From positions 1 through 64,000 of the forward strand of contig NZ_WIDQ01000014.1 in assembly GCF_009495745.1 (NCBI RefSeq): 64,000 nucleotides of DNA. Direction: 5' to 3'. Below, in pieces: positions 24,610 to 33,214 of the stretch. Source of the DNA: Niveispirillum sp. SYP-B3756. Its GTDB lineage: Bacteria; Pseudomonadota; Alphaproteobacteria; Azospirillales; Azospirillaceae. Every line of letters begins with the position of its first letter. The first letter of the stretch is position 1. Both the position numbers and the translations under genes were made by a program. The notes beneath the pieces are model-generated. The model was not told the DNA's origin and did no database searches. It worked only from the letters and a program-made list of their open reading frames with translations.

Positions 24610-25923
24610 ATGATGCATTCCTTGACCCGACGGACCATGACCAGCTTCCTGCGCAAAGCCCTTCTGGGTGCCACCGCCTTCGCCCTTGTTGCTGTGACGG
24701 TTCCGGCGGGCCGGCTGGCCCATGCACAGCAGGCAGCATCGCTGGGCCGCATTGCCGCCGTTGTTAATGAATCGCCCATCACCCAGGCCGATGTCGAAGG
24801 CCGGATGCAGCTGGCCATCGTCTCTTCCGGCCTGCCGGACACGCCGGATACGCGCAAGCGTCTGCTGCCCCAGGTGATCCGCATCCTCACCGATGAGGCG
24901 CTGCAGGTGCAGGAAGCGCGGGAACGCAAGCTGTCCGTCACCGAGGATGAGCTGAACAATGCCCTGTCGGACATGGCGGAACGCAACCGCATGACGCGGG
25001 AGCAGTTGCAGCAGGCCTTGCAGCAGGCCGGCGTGCCGTGGAGCACGATGCGTCAGCAGATGCTGGCGCAGCTGGCCTGGAGCAAGGTGGTACAGCGCGT
25101 CGTGCGCCAGCAGGTAAATATCCCCGACAGCGAAGTGAGCGCCTATATCGAGCGTATCCGCGCCAATGCCGGCAAGCCGGAATATCAGGTGGCGGAGATC
25201 TTCCTGGCGGTCGATAACCCAGCCAATGAACAGGAAGTTCAGAATCTGGCCGACCGGCTGGTCGACCAGATTAGCAAGGGGGCGAATTTTGCCGCTGTTG
25301 CCCAGCAATTCTCCCAGTCCGCCGGTGCCGCCACCGGTGGTGACCTGGGCTGGATTCAGCAGGGCCAGTTGGAAGAGGCGCTGGACCGCGCCCTGCAGCA
25401 ACTGCATTCCGGCCAGTTCTCCCGCCCGATCCGGGGGGCCGCCGGCTATCATATCCTCTGGCTGCGCGACCAGCGCACGGTGGCGGCCGGCGATCCGAAA
25501 AACATCCAGATCAGCCTGGGTCAGTTCGTGGTACCGCCGCCGACCGATCCCAACCAGCAGGGCGCCCTGTTTGACGCGGTGAAGCAGTTGGGCGAAGGGG
25601 TGAAGGGTTGCGAGGCGTTGCAGCAGGCGGCCTCTAAGATCCATGGCGCCCAGGTTTTCACCCAACCGCTGACCAAGCTGGGCGACATCCCCGAGCAGAT
25701 TGCCGGTCTTGTGGCGGGGCTGGGCGTGGGCAATGCCACCCAGCCGCTGGTGACCGACAAGGGCACCATGCTGCTGATGGTCTGCGACCGGGTGGTGCCG
25801 GAAGGCAGCCTGCCGCCGCCCGATCAGGTGCGCTCCGCCCTGTTCCAGGAACGGATGGACCTGCAGCAGCGCCGCTATCTGCGCGACCTGCGCCGCCAGG
25901 CCACGATTGAGACGAGGCTGTAA
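24610..25923 (+). CDS. surA: Periplasmic chaperone / peptidyl-prolyl isomerase SurA
   Basis: SurA escorts unfolded outer-membrane proteins to the Bam complex. The 437-residue protein has a signal peptide ending near HAQQ (residue 40), the N-terminal chaperone domain starting IAAVVNESPITQADVEGRM, a parvulin domain at about 190-295 (QVAEIFLAVDNP, GGDLGWIQQGQLEEALDRAL, AAGYHILWLRDQR) and a degenerate second parvulin-like region. It is between lptG and pdxA. A second ATG 3 bp later is an equal start option. Confidence 0.92.
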   Translation: MMHSLTRRTMTSFLRKALLGATAFALVAVTVPAGRLAHAQQAASLGRIAAVVNESPITQADVEGRMQLAIVSSGLPDTPDTRKRLLPQVIRILTDEALQVQEARERKLSVTEDELNNALSDMAERNRMTREQLQQALQQAGVPWSTMRQQMLAQLAWSKVVQRVVRQQVNIPDSEVSAYIERIRANAGKPEYQVAEIFLAVDNPANEQEVQNLADRLVDQISKGANFAAVAQQFSQSAGAATGGDLGWIQQGQLEEALDRALQQLHSGQFSRPIRGAAGYHILWLRDQRTVAAGDPKNIQISLGQFVVPPPTDPNQQGALFDAVKQLGEGVKGCEALQQAASKIHGAQVFTQPLTKLGDIPEQIAGLVAGLGVGNATQPLVTDKGTMLLMVCDRVVPEGSLPPPDQVRSALFQERMDLQQRRYLRDLRRQATIETRL

Positions 25924-25927
25924 GGCG

Positions 25928-26950
25928 ATGGTGACCGCCCCCCTGGGTTTGACCATGGGTGAACCGGCCGGCATCGGCGGCGACATTGCCCTGATGACCT
26001 GGGCGGGAAGGCAAGGGCGGCCGGTGCCGCCCTTTGTCATGCTGGACGATCCGCAGCGGCTTGCCGCCCTGGCGGAACGACTGGGGCTTTCCGTTCCCGT
26101 CCGTGTGGTTGCGGAGGGGGAGCTGGGTTCGGTGGCGTCCCTGTTCGCCGATGCCCTGCCGGTGCTGCCGGTGCCCCTGTCGCACCCGGTGCAGTTGGGC
26201 CGGCCCGACCCGGCCAATGGGGCTGCTGTCATTGCCAGCATCGACCGGGCGGTTAATCTGTCGCGGCGCGGGTTGCTGGCGGGTGTCGTCACCAACCCGA
26301 TTCAGAAAAGCGCGCTGTACGCCACCGGCTTCCGCTGGCCCGGCCATACGGAATATCTGGCCCATCTGGCCGGCCTGCCCGATGATGGAACGGTGATGCT
26401 GCTGGAAGGTGGGGGGCTGCGGGTGGTGCTGGCCACCATCCATCTGGCGCTGAAGGATGTGGCAGCACACCTGACCGCCGATGCCATCTTGCACGTTGCC
26501 CGCGTCACCGATGCCGCCTTGCGGCGCGATTTCGGCATTGCCAGCCCGCGGCTGGCCGTCGCTGCGCTCAATCCCCATGCAGGGGAGGGCGGGGCCATGG
26601 GGCGGGAGGAGATGGAGATCATCGCCCCCGCTGTGGCCGCGCTGCAGGCCGAAGGCATCAATGCTAAGGGGCCGTTCCCGGCCGATACCCTGTTCCATGC
26701 CGGGGCGCGCGCCGCCTATGATGTTGTGGTCTGCATGTATCATGACCAGGGGCTGATTCCGTTGAAGACCCTGGATTTTGACCAGGGCGTCAATATCACC
26801 CTGGGGCTGCCCTTTGTCCGCACCTCCCCCGACCATGGCACGGCCTTGTCGCTGGCGGGCACGGGCAAGGCCAGCCCTACCAGCCTGATCGCCGCCCTTC
26901 ATGCCGCCCGATCCATTGCCAGCCGCCGTTTAGGGCTTTCCTGTGACTGA
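25928..26950 (+). CDS. pdxA: 4-hydroxythreonine-4-phosphate dehydrogenase
   Basis: PdxA oxidises 4-phosphohydroxy-L-threonine in the DXP-dependent route to pyridoxal phosphate. The 340-residue protein has GLTMGEPAGIGGDIAL at the N-terminus, the metal-binding His in WPGHTEYLAHLAG, and MYHDQGLIPLKTL with HGTALSLAGTGKA. The ATG lies 4 bp after the surA stop. Its PLP product is the cofactor of the serine palmitoyltransferase at 12139, though that is only a general link. It overlaps rsmA by 8 bp. Confidence 0.93.
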   Translation: MVTAPLGLTMGEPAGIGGDIALMTWAGRQGRPVPPFVMLDDPQRLAALAERLGLSVPVRVVAEGELGSVASLFADALPVLPVPLSHPVQLGRPDPANGAAVIASIDRAVNLSRRGLLAGVVTNPIQKSALYATGFRWPGHTEYLAHLAGLPDDGTVMLLEGGGLRVVLATIHLALKDVAAHLTADAILHVARVTDAALRRDFGIASPRLAVAALNPHAGEGGAMGREEMEIIAPAVAALQAEGINAKGPFPADTLFHAGARAAYDVVVCMYHDQGLIPLKTLDFDQGVNITLGLPFVRTSPDHGTALSLAGTGKASPTSLIAALHAARSIASRRLGLSCD

Positions 26951-27803
26951 CGTGAAAAGTAATGACGGGCGTGACCTGTCGCATTTGCCACCCCTGCGGG
27001 ATGTCATCGCCACCCATGATCTGGCCGCCAAGAAGGCGTTCGGCCAGCATTTCCTGTTGGACCTGAATGTCACCCGCCGCATCGTGCGGGAAGCGGGGGA
27101 TTTCAACGATCTGCATGTGGTGGAGGTGGGGCCCGGCCCCGGCGGCCTGACCCGCGCGCTGGTGGAAAGTGCCGCTGTGCAGGTGCTGGCGGTCGAACGC
27201 GATCCGCGTTTTGCGGCGGCGCTGGGCGATGTGATTGCCGCCTCGGCCGGGCGGTTACAGCTGGTGGAGGCCGATGCGCTGACGGTTGATCCGGTCGATC
27301 TGGTGCCCGCACCGCGCGCCGTGGTTTCCAACCTGCCGTACAATGTGGGCACGCCGCTGCTGATCGGCTGGCTGAAGCGGATCAGCGAATATCGTTTCCT
27401 GGCCCTGATGTTCCAGAAGGAAGTGGCGGATCGCATCGTCGCCCGGCCCCGCACCTCGGCCTATGGGCGGCTGGCGGTGATGTCGCAATGGCGGGCCGAC
27501 TGCCGCACCATCATGGATTTGCCGGCCCGCGCCTTCACCCCGCCGCCCAAGATCGACAGCGCCGTTGTGCGGCTGACGCCGCGCGCGAGGCCGGCGGATG
27601 ATCCCGACTTTGCCACCATGGAAACGCTGGTGGCGGCCGCGTTCGGCCAGCGTCGCAAGATGTTGCGGGCCAGCCTGAAAACCCTGATGCGGGAGCCGGA
27701 GCCCGTGCTGCTGTCAGTGGGGATCGCGCCGACCGCGCGGGCGGAGGAAATCGATATTGATGGGTTCGTCGCGCTGGCCAAGGCGTGGCGCGCAGCAGGT
27801 TGA
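26943..27803 (+). CDS. rsmA: 16S rRNA dimethyladenosine transferase RsmA (KsgA)
   Basis: RsmA dimethylates A1518 and A1519 near the 3' end of 16S rRNA during 30S maturation. The 286-residue protein shows KKAFGQHFLLDLNVTRRIV, the SAM loop VVEVGPGPGGLTRALVE and the catalytic VVSNLPYNVGTPLL. The GTG at 26943 overlaps the pdxA end by 8 bp, as usual for this pair. A terminator follows at 27838. Confidence 0.94.
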   Translation: MTDVKSNDGRDLSHLPPLRDVIATHDLAAKKAFGQHFLLDLNVTRRIVREAGDFNDLHVVEVGPGPGGLTRALVESAAVQVLAVERDPRFAAALGDVIAASAGRLQLVEADALTVDPVDLVPAPRAVVSNLPYNVGTPLLIGWLKRISEYRFLALMFQKEVADRIVARPRTSAYGRLAVMSQWRADCRTIMDLPARAFTPPPKIDSAVVRLTPRARPADDPDFATMETLVAAAFGQRRKMLRASLKTLMREPEPVLLSVGIAPTARAEEIDIDGFVALAKAWRAAG

Positions 27804-27837
27804 AGATGTCTCCCACTGCAACGCTCACATCAGAATG

Positions 27838-27868
27838 AAAAAAGGCCGGGGCATCACCCCGGCCTTTT
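27838..27868. terminator. Terminator after rsmA
   Basis: AAAGGCCGGGG (27841-27851) pairs perfectly with CCCCGGCCTTT (27857-27867) around catca; A- and T-runs flank it, so it can work on both strands for the convergent genes. Confidence 0.9.
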
Positions 27869-27902
27869 CAGCAACCGTTCAACCCGGTTGACCGGCAACC
27901 GA

Positions 27903-28193
27903 TCAGTTGCTGGTGCCGCTCTGCGGCGGGGTGGTGGTGGTGCCTTCGGCCGGCGGGGTTGCACCCTCGGCCGGCGGGGTGGTGGTGGTGCTGTCAGCCG
28001 GCGGCGTGGTCATGGTGTCGGCCGGGGGCGTGGTCGGAGCCGGGGTGGCCGGCGGCGCGGTGGTACCCGACGGTTCCGGCGGATTTGACGTTGCCGGCGG
28101 CGGGGTGGTTTCCGACTGGTTCTTTGCCTTGTCACCGCAAGCGGCCAGCCCCAGCACCATCAAACCAGAGAAAACCCAAGGAAGCACGCGCAT
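27903..28193 (-). CDS. Small lipoprotein with Pro/Thr-rich repeat tail
   Basis: A 96-residue protein with a lipoprotein signal, lipobox LGLAAC with Cys19. Nearly the whole mature chain is low-complexity Pro, Thr and Ala with a loose repeat (PPAD/PPAE-x-TTTPP). Such tails are extended and could span periplasm or peptidoglycan. AAGGAG precedes the ATG at 28193. No enzyme motif is present and the function is unknown. Repeats in the DNA track the protein repeats, so length may vary between strains. Confidence 0.75.
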   Translation of the reverse strand: MRVLPWVFSGLMVLGLAACGDKAKNQSETTPPPATSNPPEPSGTTAPPATPAPTTPPADTMTTPPADSTTTTPPAEGATPPAEGTTTTPPQSGTSN

Positions 28194-28413
28194 GTTCTTC
28201 GCTCCTTCATATAAACCGGTGGTCCATTCCCGCAGGTGCGGGTGGATTTTCCACCCATTACCGGCCGTTGCACGGCCGTTTTTCCCCTGTAACAACAGAG
28301 TAAAGGTCCAGTCGGATTGGGAAAAGCCAAAAAACACTAAATTTCAGCTTTCCGGCCTTTCAAGACCCGATCTCTGTTTCACGTAACGACACAAATGCGG
28401 CAAAGCCGTGATC

Positions 28414-28863
28414 TCAGCCTGACGTTTCCGTGTTCTGGTGCAAACGTCGGCAGGCGAGATCAAGGGCAGAGCGCAACTGGCTGGCGGCATAGGGTTTCTG
28501 CACGAATCCCAGCGGATAGGTCTGGGCCACCCGTGCCATCGTCTGTTCGTCCGCATAGGCGGAGAGATAGACACTGCGGATACCATAATCCGCCCGCAGG
28601 CGGCGGGCGGTATCCACCCCGTCCACGGGGCCGCGCAGGCGGATATCCATCAAGGCCAGATCGGGTCTTTCCGCCTGCGCCACGGCGATGGCTTCCGCTT
28701 CCGATGCAGCGATACCCACCACCTCATATCCCAGTTCCAGCAGCGTCAGGCGGATGCCCAAAGCCACCAGTGCATCATCCTCAACCACAAGAATCCGGGG
28801 GGGTATGGCCGAAAGGGGCGCTGCCTGTGTGTTCCTGTCATCGGAGATACCGGTGTCTGACAT
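28414..28863 (-). CDS. Single-domain response regulator (receiver only)
   Basis: A CheY-like receiver of about 149 residues with no output domain. It shows the acidic pair in ILVVEDDALVALGI, the phospho-acceptor Asp in DLALMDIRLRGPVDG, Ser in VYLSAYAD and Lys in GFVQKPYAA. The ATG at 28863 leaves a short lead before the domain; an upstream start at 28956 is possible and no clear ribosome site decides. The DIRLRGPVDG style is common for receivers that pair with HWE/HisKA_2 kinases, but none is nearby. Confidence 0.82.
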   Translation of the reverse strand: MSDTGISDDRNTQAAPLSAIPPRILVVEDDALVALGIRLTLLELGYEVVGIAASEAEAIAVAQAERPDLALMDIRLRGPVDGVDTARRLRADYGIRSVYLSAYADEQTMARVAQTYPLGFVQKPYAASQLRSALDLACRRLHQNTETSG

Positions 28864-29151
28864 CAGGTAAAGCCAATCAGGTTCATTTGCAGCGGGACGC
28901 CCGTTTCGTTCGGGCTCAGGAGGCCGCTGCGGAAACCGATTGCCAAGGCCGGTCATCCGCTGTCAGTTGCCCCATAACCACCTGTTACCGCCAAACCCGC
29001 ATCAAGGGCAAGCCGTCCGCTTGGTCGACCCAGTAGGACTTATGGCAGGGGGGCGTTAACCATGCTACTCATAACGTATAGTGGTGTTCGACAGCTTGTC
29101 CGCCCCGAACACACCAGTGTCGGCGGCTTCGTCCTATGATCAGGGCCGCGT

Positions 29152-29844
29152 TCAGCGGCGGAGAAGCTGCCAGAGCTGCAGCATCGGCTGCCCCTGATAC
29201 CGGGCCCATTTCGGGTTCACGGCGGCCAGCCTGTCATCGCCGGCCACATCGCGCCGCTCCCGCACCTGAAAACCCGCCTCTATGGCCGCTGCTGCCAATT
29301 GTTCGGCTGTGTGCGGATAGCTGGCCAGCGACACTTCTGCGCCGGTTTCGGCATCCTTGAAATGGGCAAAGGTGCCGGCGGCTGTCCGTGCCGGATGAAT
29401 CTCTGAAATGAAGAAAGGGGCACCCGACCGTAAGCTCCTGGCCACATGGCGGAAGAAGCGGGGCAGATCGGCGATATGTTCCAGAACCAGGGCCGTCAAG
29501 GCGGCATCAAAGGCGGCTTCTGCCAGCTCCAGGGCCAGGAAATCGCCTTCCAGCAGCGTAGGAGCCGGTCCGAGTTTGGCCCTGGCGATGGCCAGCATTC
29601 CAGGGGATTGATCCACCCCCGTCACCTGTTTACCAGCCGCCAGCAGCCGCGCGGTGTGACGACCGGTGCCGCAGCCGATTTCCAATATGTGTCGGCCTGG
29701 AAGCCCTTTCCAGAAGTCAGGAAAGGCCAGTTCATCCATCGCCACGGTTGGGTTGGGATACTGGTCGTAAAAGCCGGCCCACCGGTCATAACCGTCAATA
29801 TTGGTCTGGCGATGGTCGCGGGAAGCCTGTTCGGTCGTGCGCAT
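29152..29844 (-). CDS. Class I SAM-dependent methyltransferase
   Basis: A 230-residue methyltransferase. The SAM-binding motif is ILEIGCGTGRHTARLLAAG near residue 55, followed by VTGVDQSPGMLAIARAKL and the acidic motif ALVLEHIADLPRFF. Overall it looks like the Methyltransf_11 group acting on small molecules. AAGGGA upstream supports the ATG at 29844. The substrate is unknown and the neighbours give no clue. Confidence 0.82.
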   Translation of the reverse strand: MRTTEQASRDHRQTNIDGYDRWAGFYDQYPNPTVAMDELAFPDFWKGLPGRHILEIGCGTGRHTARLLAAGKQVTGVDQSPGMLAIARAKLGPAPTLLEGDFLALELAEAAFDAALTALVLEHIADLPRFFRHVARSLRSGAPFFISEIHPARTAAGTFAHFKDAETGAEVSLASYPHTAEQLAAAAIEAGFQVRERRDVAGDDRLAAVNPKWARYQGQPMLQLWQLLRR

Positions 29845-29991
29845 GATCCATATCCCTTGTTTTCCGTTCACCTGTACGGAAAGGGGCATGGATGTTTATC
29901 CCAGGGTCGGGAGCGGCGCCACCGCAGGCATGAAGATGCCCCAGGATGGCGACCGGGCGCAAGCCCCCATCCTCCGTTGTCGGGAATAGGC

Positions 29992-30774
29992 TCAGGAATA
30001 GGGGAATTGCGGCTTGCGTTTTTCCCGGAATGCATTGCGCCCCTCCGTGAAATCGGCTGATTCCACGGCATCCAGAAAGGCATCCATGCTCTCGCTGTCA
30101 TCCCGCTGCTGCCCGGCCAGGACGCGGGCCACCATCTTCTTGATGGCCCGGATGGACCATTGGCTGTTGGCACTGATCTGGGCGGCATAATCCAGCACGG
30201 TAGACTCAAGGGAAGCCGCCGGCACCACCCGGTTCACCAGCCCGATGGCCAGTGCCCCGGCGGCGTCCAGCAACCGGCCGGTGAACAGCAGATCCTTGGC
30301 GTGGGCCGGCCCCACCGCCTCTACCAGCCGTTTTGTGTCGCCCAGCGGATAGACCAGCCCCAACTTGGCCGGGGTGATGCCCAGCTTCGCATCATCGGCG
30401 GCAAAGCGCAGATCACATGCCAGCGCCAGCCCCATGCCGCCGCCCACACAGGCCCCCTGGATCATGGCCAGGGTCGGTTTGGTGCAGGCGGCCAGCCCGT
30501 CCATGGCAGCGGCAATGTCGCTGGCATAGGCGGCTGTGCTCTGCCGGGTGGCATAGGCGCTCTCGAACTCGGAAATATCGGCACCGGCGGCAAAACAGCC
30601 GCCCGCCCCCTGCACCAAAAGCAGTTTTATGGCCGGATCGGCTTCGGCTTCTCTCACGCGAAGGGCCACCTCCCGCCACATTTCCTGGCTCAGCGCGTTG
30701 CGCTTTTCCGGCTGATTCAGGATCAGGCGGCCAATGCCCCCTGCTTCGCGGATCAACAATACCTTGTCGGGCAT
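29992..30774 (-). CDS. Crotonase-family protein (enoyl-CoA hydratase/isomerase-like)
   Basis: A 260-residue crotonase-fold protein. The oxyanion-hole regions are AGGCFAAGADISEF (about 60) and GACVGGGMGLALACDLRFA (about 105). The positions of the two catalytic glutamates of classic enoyl-CoA hydratase are Gly (GGGMGLALACD) and Ala (ITPAKLGLVYP), so plain hydratase activity is doubtful. The TPAKLGLVYP variant is known to me as a recurrent subgroup annotated as hydratase/isomerase. CoA-ester substrate unknown. Confidence 0.8.
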   Translation of the reverse strand: MPDKVLLIREAGGIGRLILNQPEKRNALSQEMWREVALRVREAEADPAIKLLLVQGAGGCFAAGADISEFESAYATRQSTAAYASDIAAAMDGLAACTKPTLAMIQGACVGGGMGLALACDLRFAADDAKLGITPAKLGLVYPLGDTKRLVEAVGPAHAKDLLFTGRLLDAAGALAIGLVNRVVPAASLESTVLDYAAQISANSQWSIRAIKKMVARVLAGQQRDDSESMDAFLDAVESADFTEGRNAFREKRKPQFPYS

Positions 30775-30883
30775 GGGGACGACCTGTCGGGGAACGAAAG
30801 TCTCCCCCTATCATCAAGGCCTCCGGCTGTCGATGGCGACCATCCGGTCCCATCCATTGCGCGGATTGAAGGCGGCGGATGAT

Positions 30884-31198
30884 TCAGCCGCGCCGCCGCA
30901 CGGCGATGGGAACCGGCACCAGTTCCACGCGCCGGGGCCGGCCACGCGGCGGTTCCGCCTCATCATCATAGGGCAGCAGCATGACGGCAAAGCCGATCTG
31001 CAGCCCGCCAAAGGTCAACCCGATCAGGAAGCAGAAGGCGCTGAGACCAATCCAGCCGAGCGATGTCGCCTGTGCCAGGCTGCGCAGATGGGCAAAATCG
31101 AAGCCAACGGCAATGGCCGCCGACACCGCGCCCAGGATGAAACCGGCCAGGGCATGGCGCAGCATGAAACGGATCAGGAAAGGCATCCCGGCCTCCAT
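30884..31198 (-). CDS. Small inner-membrane protein of unknown function
   Basis: A 104-residue protein with two or three hydrophobic segments (HALAGFILGAVSAAIAVGF, LGWIGLSAFCFLIGLTFGG, LQIGFAVMLLP) and a basic, arginine-rich C-terminal tail. A second ATG four codons later is equally possible. I do not recognise a family. It lies between a crotonase gene and a chorismate-lyase-like gene on the same strand. Confidence 0.6.
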   Translation of the reverse strand: MEAGMPFLIRFMLRHALAGFILGAVSAAIAVGFDFAHLRSLAQATSLGWIGLSAFCFLIGLTFGGLQIGFAVMLLPYDDEAEPPRGRPRRVELVPVPIAVRRRG

Positions 31199-31260
31199 CC
31201 AGGCGAATCATCACAGAGATTGATGTTACATCGCTCATCACACGGGGGCGACAGCTTTGT

Positions 31261-31824
31261 TTAGCGGGGGTGGTGCCCGCTCAGCAATTCCACGGCAGTG
31301 GCCAGCATCCTGTCTTCCATATCATACAGGGTGGTGGCGCGCCCGTGGACAATATCGCCCGGCCGTAACCGCAGAAGCCGGGCGATGCCGTCATCCGCGA
31401 CCAGGGTAAGAAAGCCCGCGGGCTGGCTGCGGAAGCTGACGCCGCAGGCAGACAGGATGGCGCCAAAGGGAATGCGCCGCTGCCGCACCGCAAATAATGC
31501 CGCCAGCGGCAGCGCCTCCAGATACATCTCAATCAGCCCCAGCTCTGCCGGGGTTCCGCTATCCGCTCCGCTCAGCAGCACATGCCGACGCAGACTTGTT
31601 GCCTCTTCGGCCGTATGCAGCACGGTCAGGCGCATCCGCTCGCCCCAGAAGGCCTCCAGCGTGGCAGTCATGCCATGATCATGGGCGAGTAACCGGCGAA
31701 CGGTTTCCGGGAGGGTATCGGCGCTGATCCAGTAAGGGGTCGGCGGCGCGCCATCCTCGGAATGCAAGCGCAGGAAACCTGTCAACAGGTCAAGCTCAGC
31801 GGGGGTGGCGGCAGGGCAGTTCAT
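31261..31824 (-). CDS. Chorismate-lyase-like / UTRA-fold protein, function unproven
   Basis: A 187-residue protein with the sequence pattern of the chorismate-lyase/UTRA fold: LLAHDHGMTATLEAFWGERM near residue 45, LRRHVLLSGADSG near 78, LEALPLAAL, then IPFGAILSACGVSF and a late GRATTLYDMEDRMLATAVEL. UbiC shows an equivalent order of TxxLE, R-V-LxG and PLGxxL elements. If it is a chorismate lyase it would supply 4-hydroxybenzoate for ubiquinone; this is inference from pattern only. The ATG at 31824 fits the domain start; the frame is open to 32004. Confidence 0.5.
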   Translation of the reverse strand: MNCPAATPAELDLLTGFLRLHSEDGAPPTPYWISADTLPETVRRLLAHDHGMTATLEAFWGERMRLTVLHTAEEATSLRRHVLLSGADSGTPAELGLIEMYLEALPLAALFAVRQRRIPFGAILSACGVSFRSQPAGFLTLVADDGIARLLRLRPGDIVHGRATTLYDMEDRMLATAVELLSGHHPR

Positions 31825-32280
31825 GTCATCATAAATTGCATGGCGGAGCCGAGGGCTCCCAAGATTGGTGCGGACCATACGGCACCGCTGCTGACCTGCC
31901 AAGGCATGGCGACCTTGATTTGGGAACATTATCCGATTGCACCTGTCTGCCGTTCGATGGCCATAGGGGATACCCGGCGTTGGGGAACGGAGCGCCACAC
32001 GCAAACAGGTCAGAAAAACCAGGGCTGTGCAGGCGCCTCGTCCCCGCCATGCGGTGCTGACGGGTCCGGCGGGCTAAAATCGCGGCTGGCTGGGGTTGCA
32101 ATGCGCGGCCGCCTGCGCTATTCCACCGCCCATCGTTAATCCCACACGTGGGCTTGCGGTGCGGATACTTGTATCTGTCGGACGGTCCGGCAGTCGGTAT
32201 CAGCATCGGTCCGGTGTTTGCCTGGCATGGTGCTGGGTAGACGTCGCCCACGGAGGAAGAACCGGAAAAGGACTTTTCCT
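31825..32280 (+). promoter_or_regulatory. Long upstream region and leader of rpsB
   Basis: About 456 bp without a supportable gene. The last 30 bases hold two possible ribosome sites for rpsB: GGAGG at 32252-32256, 24 nt from the ATG, and AAGGA at 32268-32272, 8 nt from it. A perfect inverted repeat, GGAAAAG (32264-32270) and CTTTTCC (32273-32279), contains the second site. When folded it hides AAGGA but brings GGAGG to an effective 8 nt. This is a plausible S2 translational control element. I could not place the promoter. Confidence 0.5.
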
Positions 32281-33060
32281 ATGGCTATGCCGACCTTTAC
32301 CATGCGCCAGCTTCTGGAAGCTGGTGTCCATTTCGGTCACCACACCCGCCGCTGGAATCCGAAGATGGCCCCGTACCTCTTCGGTGTGCGCAATGGCGTG
32401 CATATCATCGATCTGGAACAGACCGTCCCGATGCTGCATCGCTCGATGCAGGCCGTTCGTGACGTGGTCGCCGGCGGTGGTCGCGTGCTGTTCGTTGGCA
32501 CCAAGCGTGCCGCCCAGGAAAAGGTGGCTGAGGCCGCCAAGCGCTGTGGCCAGTATTATGTCAACCATCGTTGGCTCGGCGGTATGCTGACCAACTGGAA
32601 GACCATCTCGCAGTCCATCCGTCGCCTGAAGGAAATGGACGAGGCGCTGGTTTCTGGTGAAGGCTCCGGCCGCACCAAGAAGGAACTGCTCAACATGACC
32701 CGCGACCGCGATAAGCTGGAACGCGCGCTGGGCGGTATCCGTGACATGGGCGGCCTGCCCGACCTGCTGGTGATCATCGACACCAACAAGGAAAGCTTGG
32801 CCATCCAGGAAGCCAACAAGCTGGGCATTCCCGTTGTCGCCATCGTCGACAGCAACAGCAGCCCGGACGGCATCACCTTCCCGGTGCCGGGTAACGACGA
32901 CGCCCTGCGCGCCATCGAAACCTATTGCGATCTGCTGGCCGGTTCCGTTCTGGATGGTCTGCAGGCTGAAATGTCGGCCGCCGGCATTGATGTCGGCGCC
33001 CAGGAAGAAGCCCCGGTCGAAGTGCTGCCCGAGGAAGTGGTGGCTGAGGCCCAGGCCTGA
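32281..33060 (+). CDS. rpsB: 30S ribosomal protein S2
   Basis: S2 binds the head-body junction of the small subunit. The 259-residue protein opens [20 protein letters not shown] and contains [20 protein letters not shown] and [14 protein letters not shown], all S2 hallmarks. The acidic C-terminal tail after residue 235 is typical for alphaproteobacteria. It heads the superoperon to lpxB. Strong hairpins lie between it and tsf. Confidence 0.97.
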   Translation: MAMPTFTMRQLLEAGVHFGHHTRRWNPKMAPYLFGVRNGVHIIDLEQTVPMLHRSMQAVRDVVAGGGRVLFVGTKRAAQEKVAEAAKRCGQYYVNHRWLGGMLTNWKTISQSIRRLKEMDEALVSGEGSGRTKKELLNMTRDRDKLERALGGIRDMGGLPDLLVIIDTNKESLAIQEANKLGIPVVAIVDSNSSPDGITFPVPGNDDALRAIETYCDLLAGSVLDGLQAEMSAAGIDVGAQEEAPVEVLPEEVVAEAQA

Positions 33061-33073
33061 GTTTGAGTGACTG

Positions 33074-33111
33074 CGGCCGGGCCGTACCCGATTGTCGGGG
33101 CGGTCCGGCCG
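33074..33111 (+). terminator. Strong hairpin after rpsB
   Basis: CGGCCGG (33074-33080) pairs with CCGGCCG (33105-33111), with inner CCG/CGG and CCCG/CGGG pairs around a small loop. No T-run follows directly, so it may be a processing or stabilising structure rather than a full terminator. Confidence 0.55.
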
Positions 33112-33130
33112 TTGTGCTGTTCAGGGGTTG

Positions 33131-33174
33131 GCAACCATCGCGGCTCTGGCTGCGGTGGTTGCTCACCTGTTTTT
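33131..33174 (+). terminator. Attenuator-like hairpin with T-run before tsf
   Basis: GCAACCATCGC (33131-33141) pairs with GCGGTGGTTGC (33152-33162) with one G-U pair, and a run of five T follows at 33170-33174 after seven bases. It would lower tsf transcription relative to rpsB. Confidence 0.5.
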
Positions 33175-33214
33175 GAAGATGTCCCACCAATCCTAGCGGA
33201 TAGAGAGGCGAATT

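Noticed and set aside
27903-28193. Direct repeats in the Pro/Thr-rich lipoprotein as a CRISPR array or tandem DNA repeat
   Set aside because: The repeats are short, imperfect and in frame with a lipoprotein that has a good ribosome site and lipobox.
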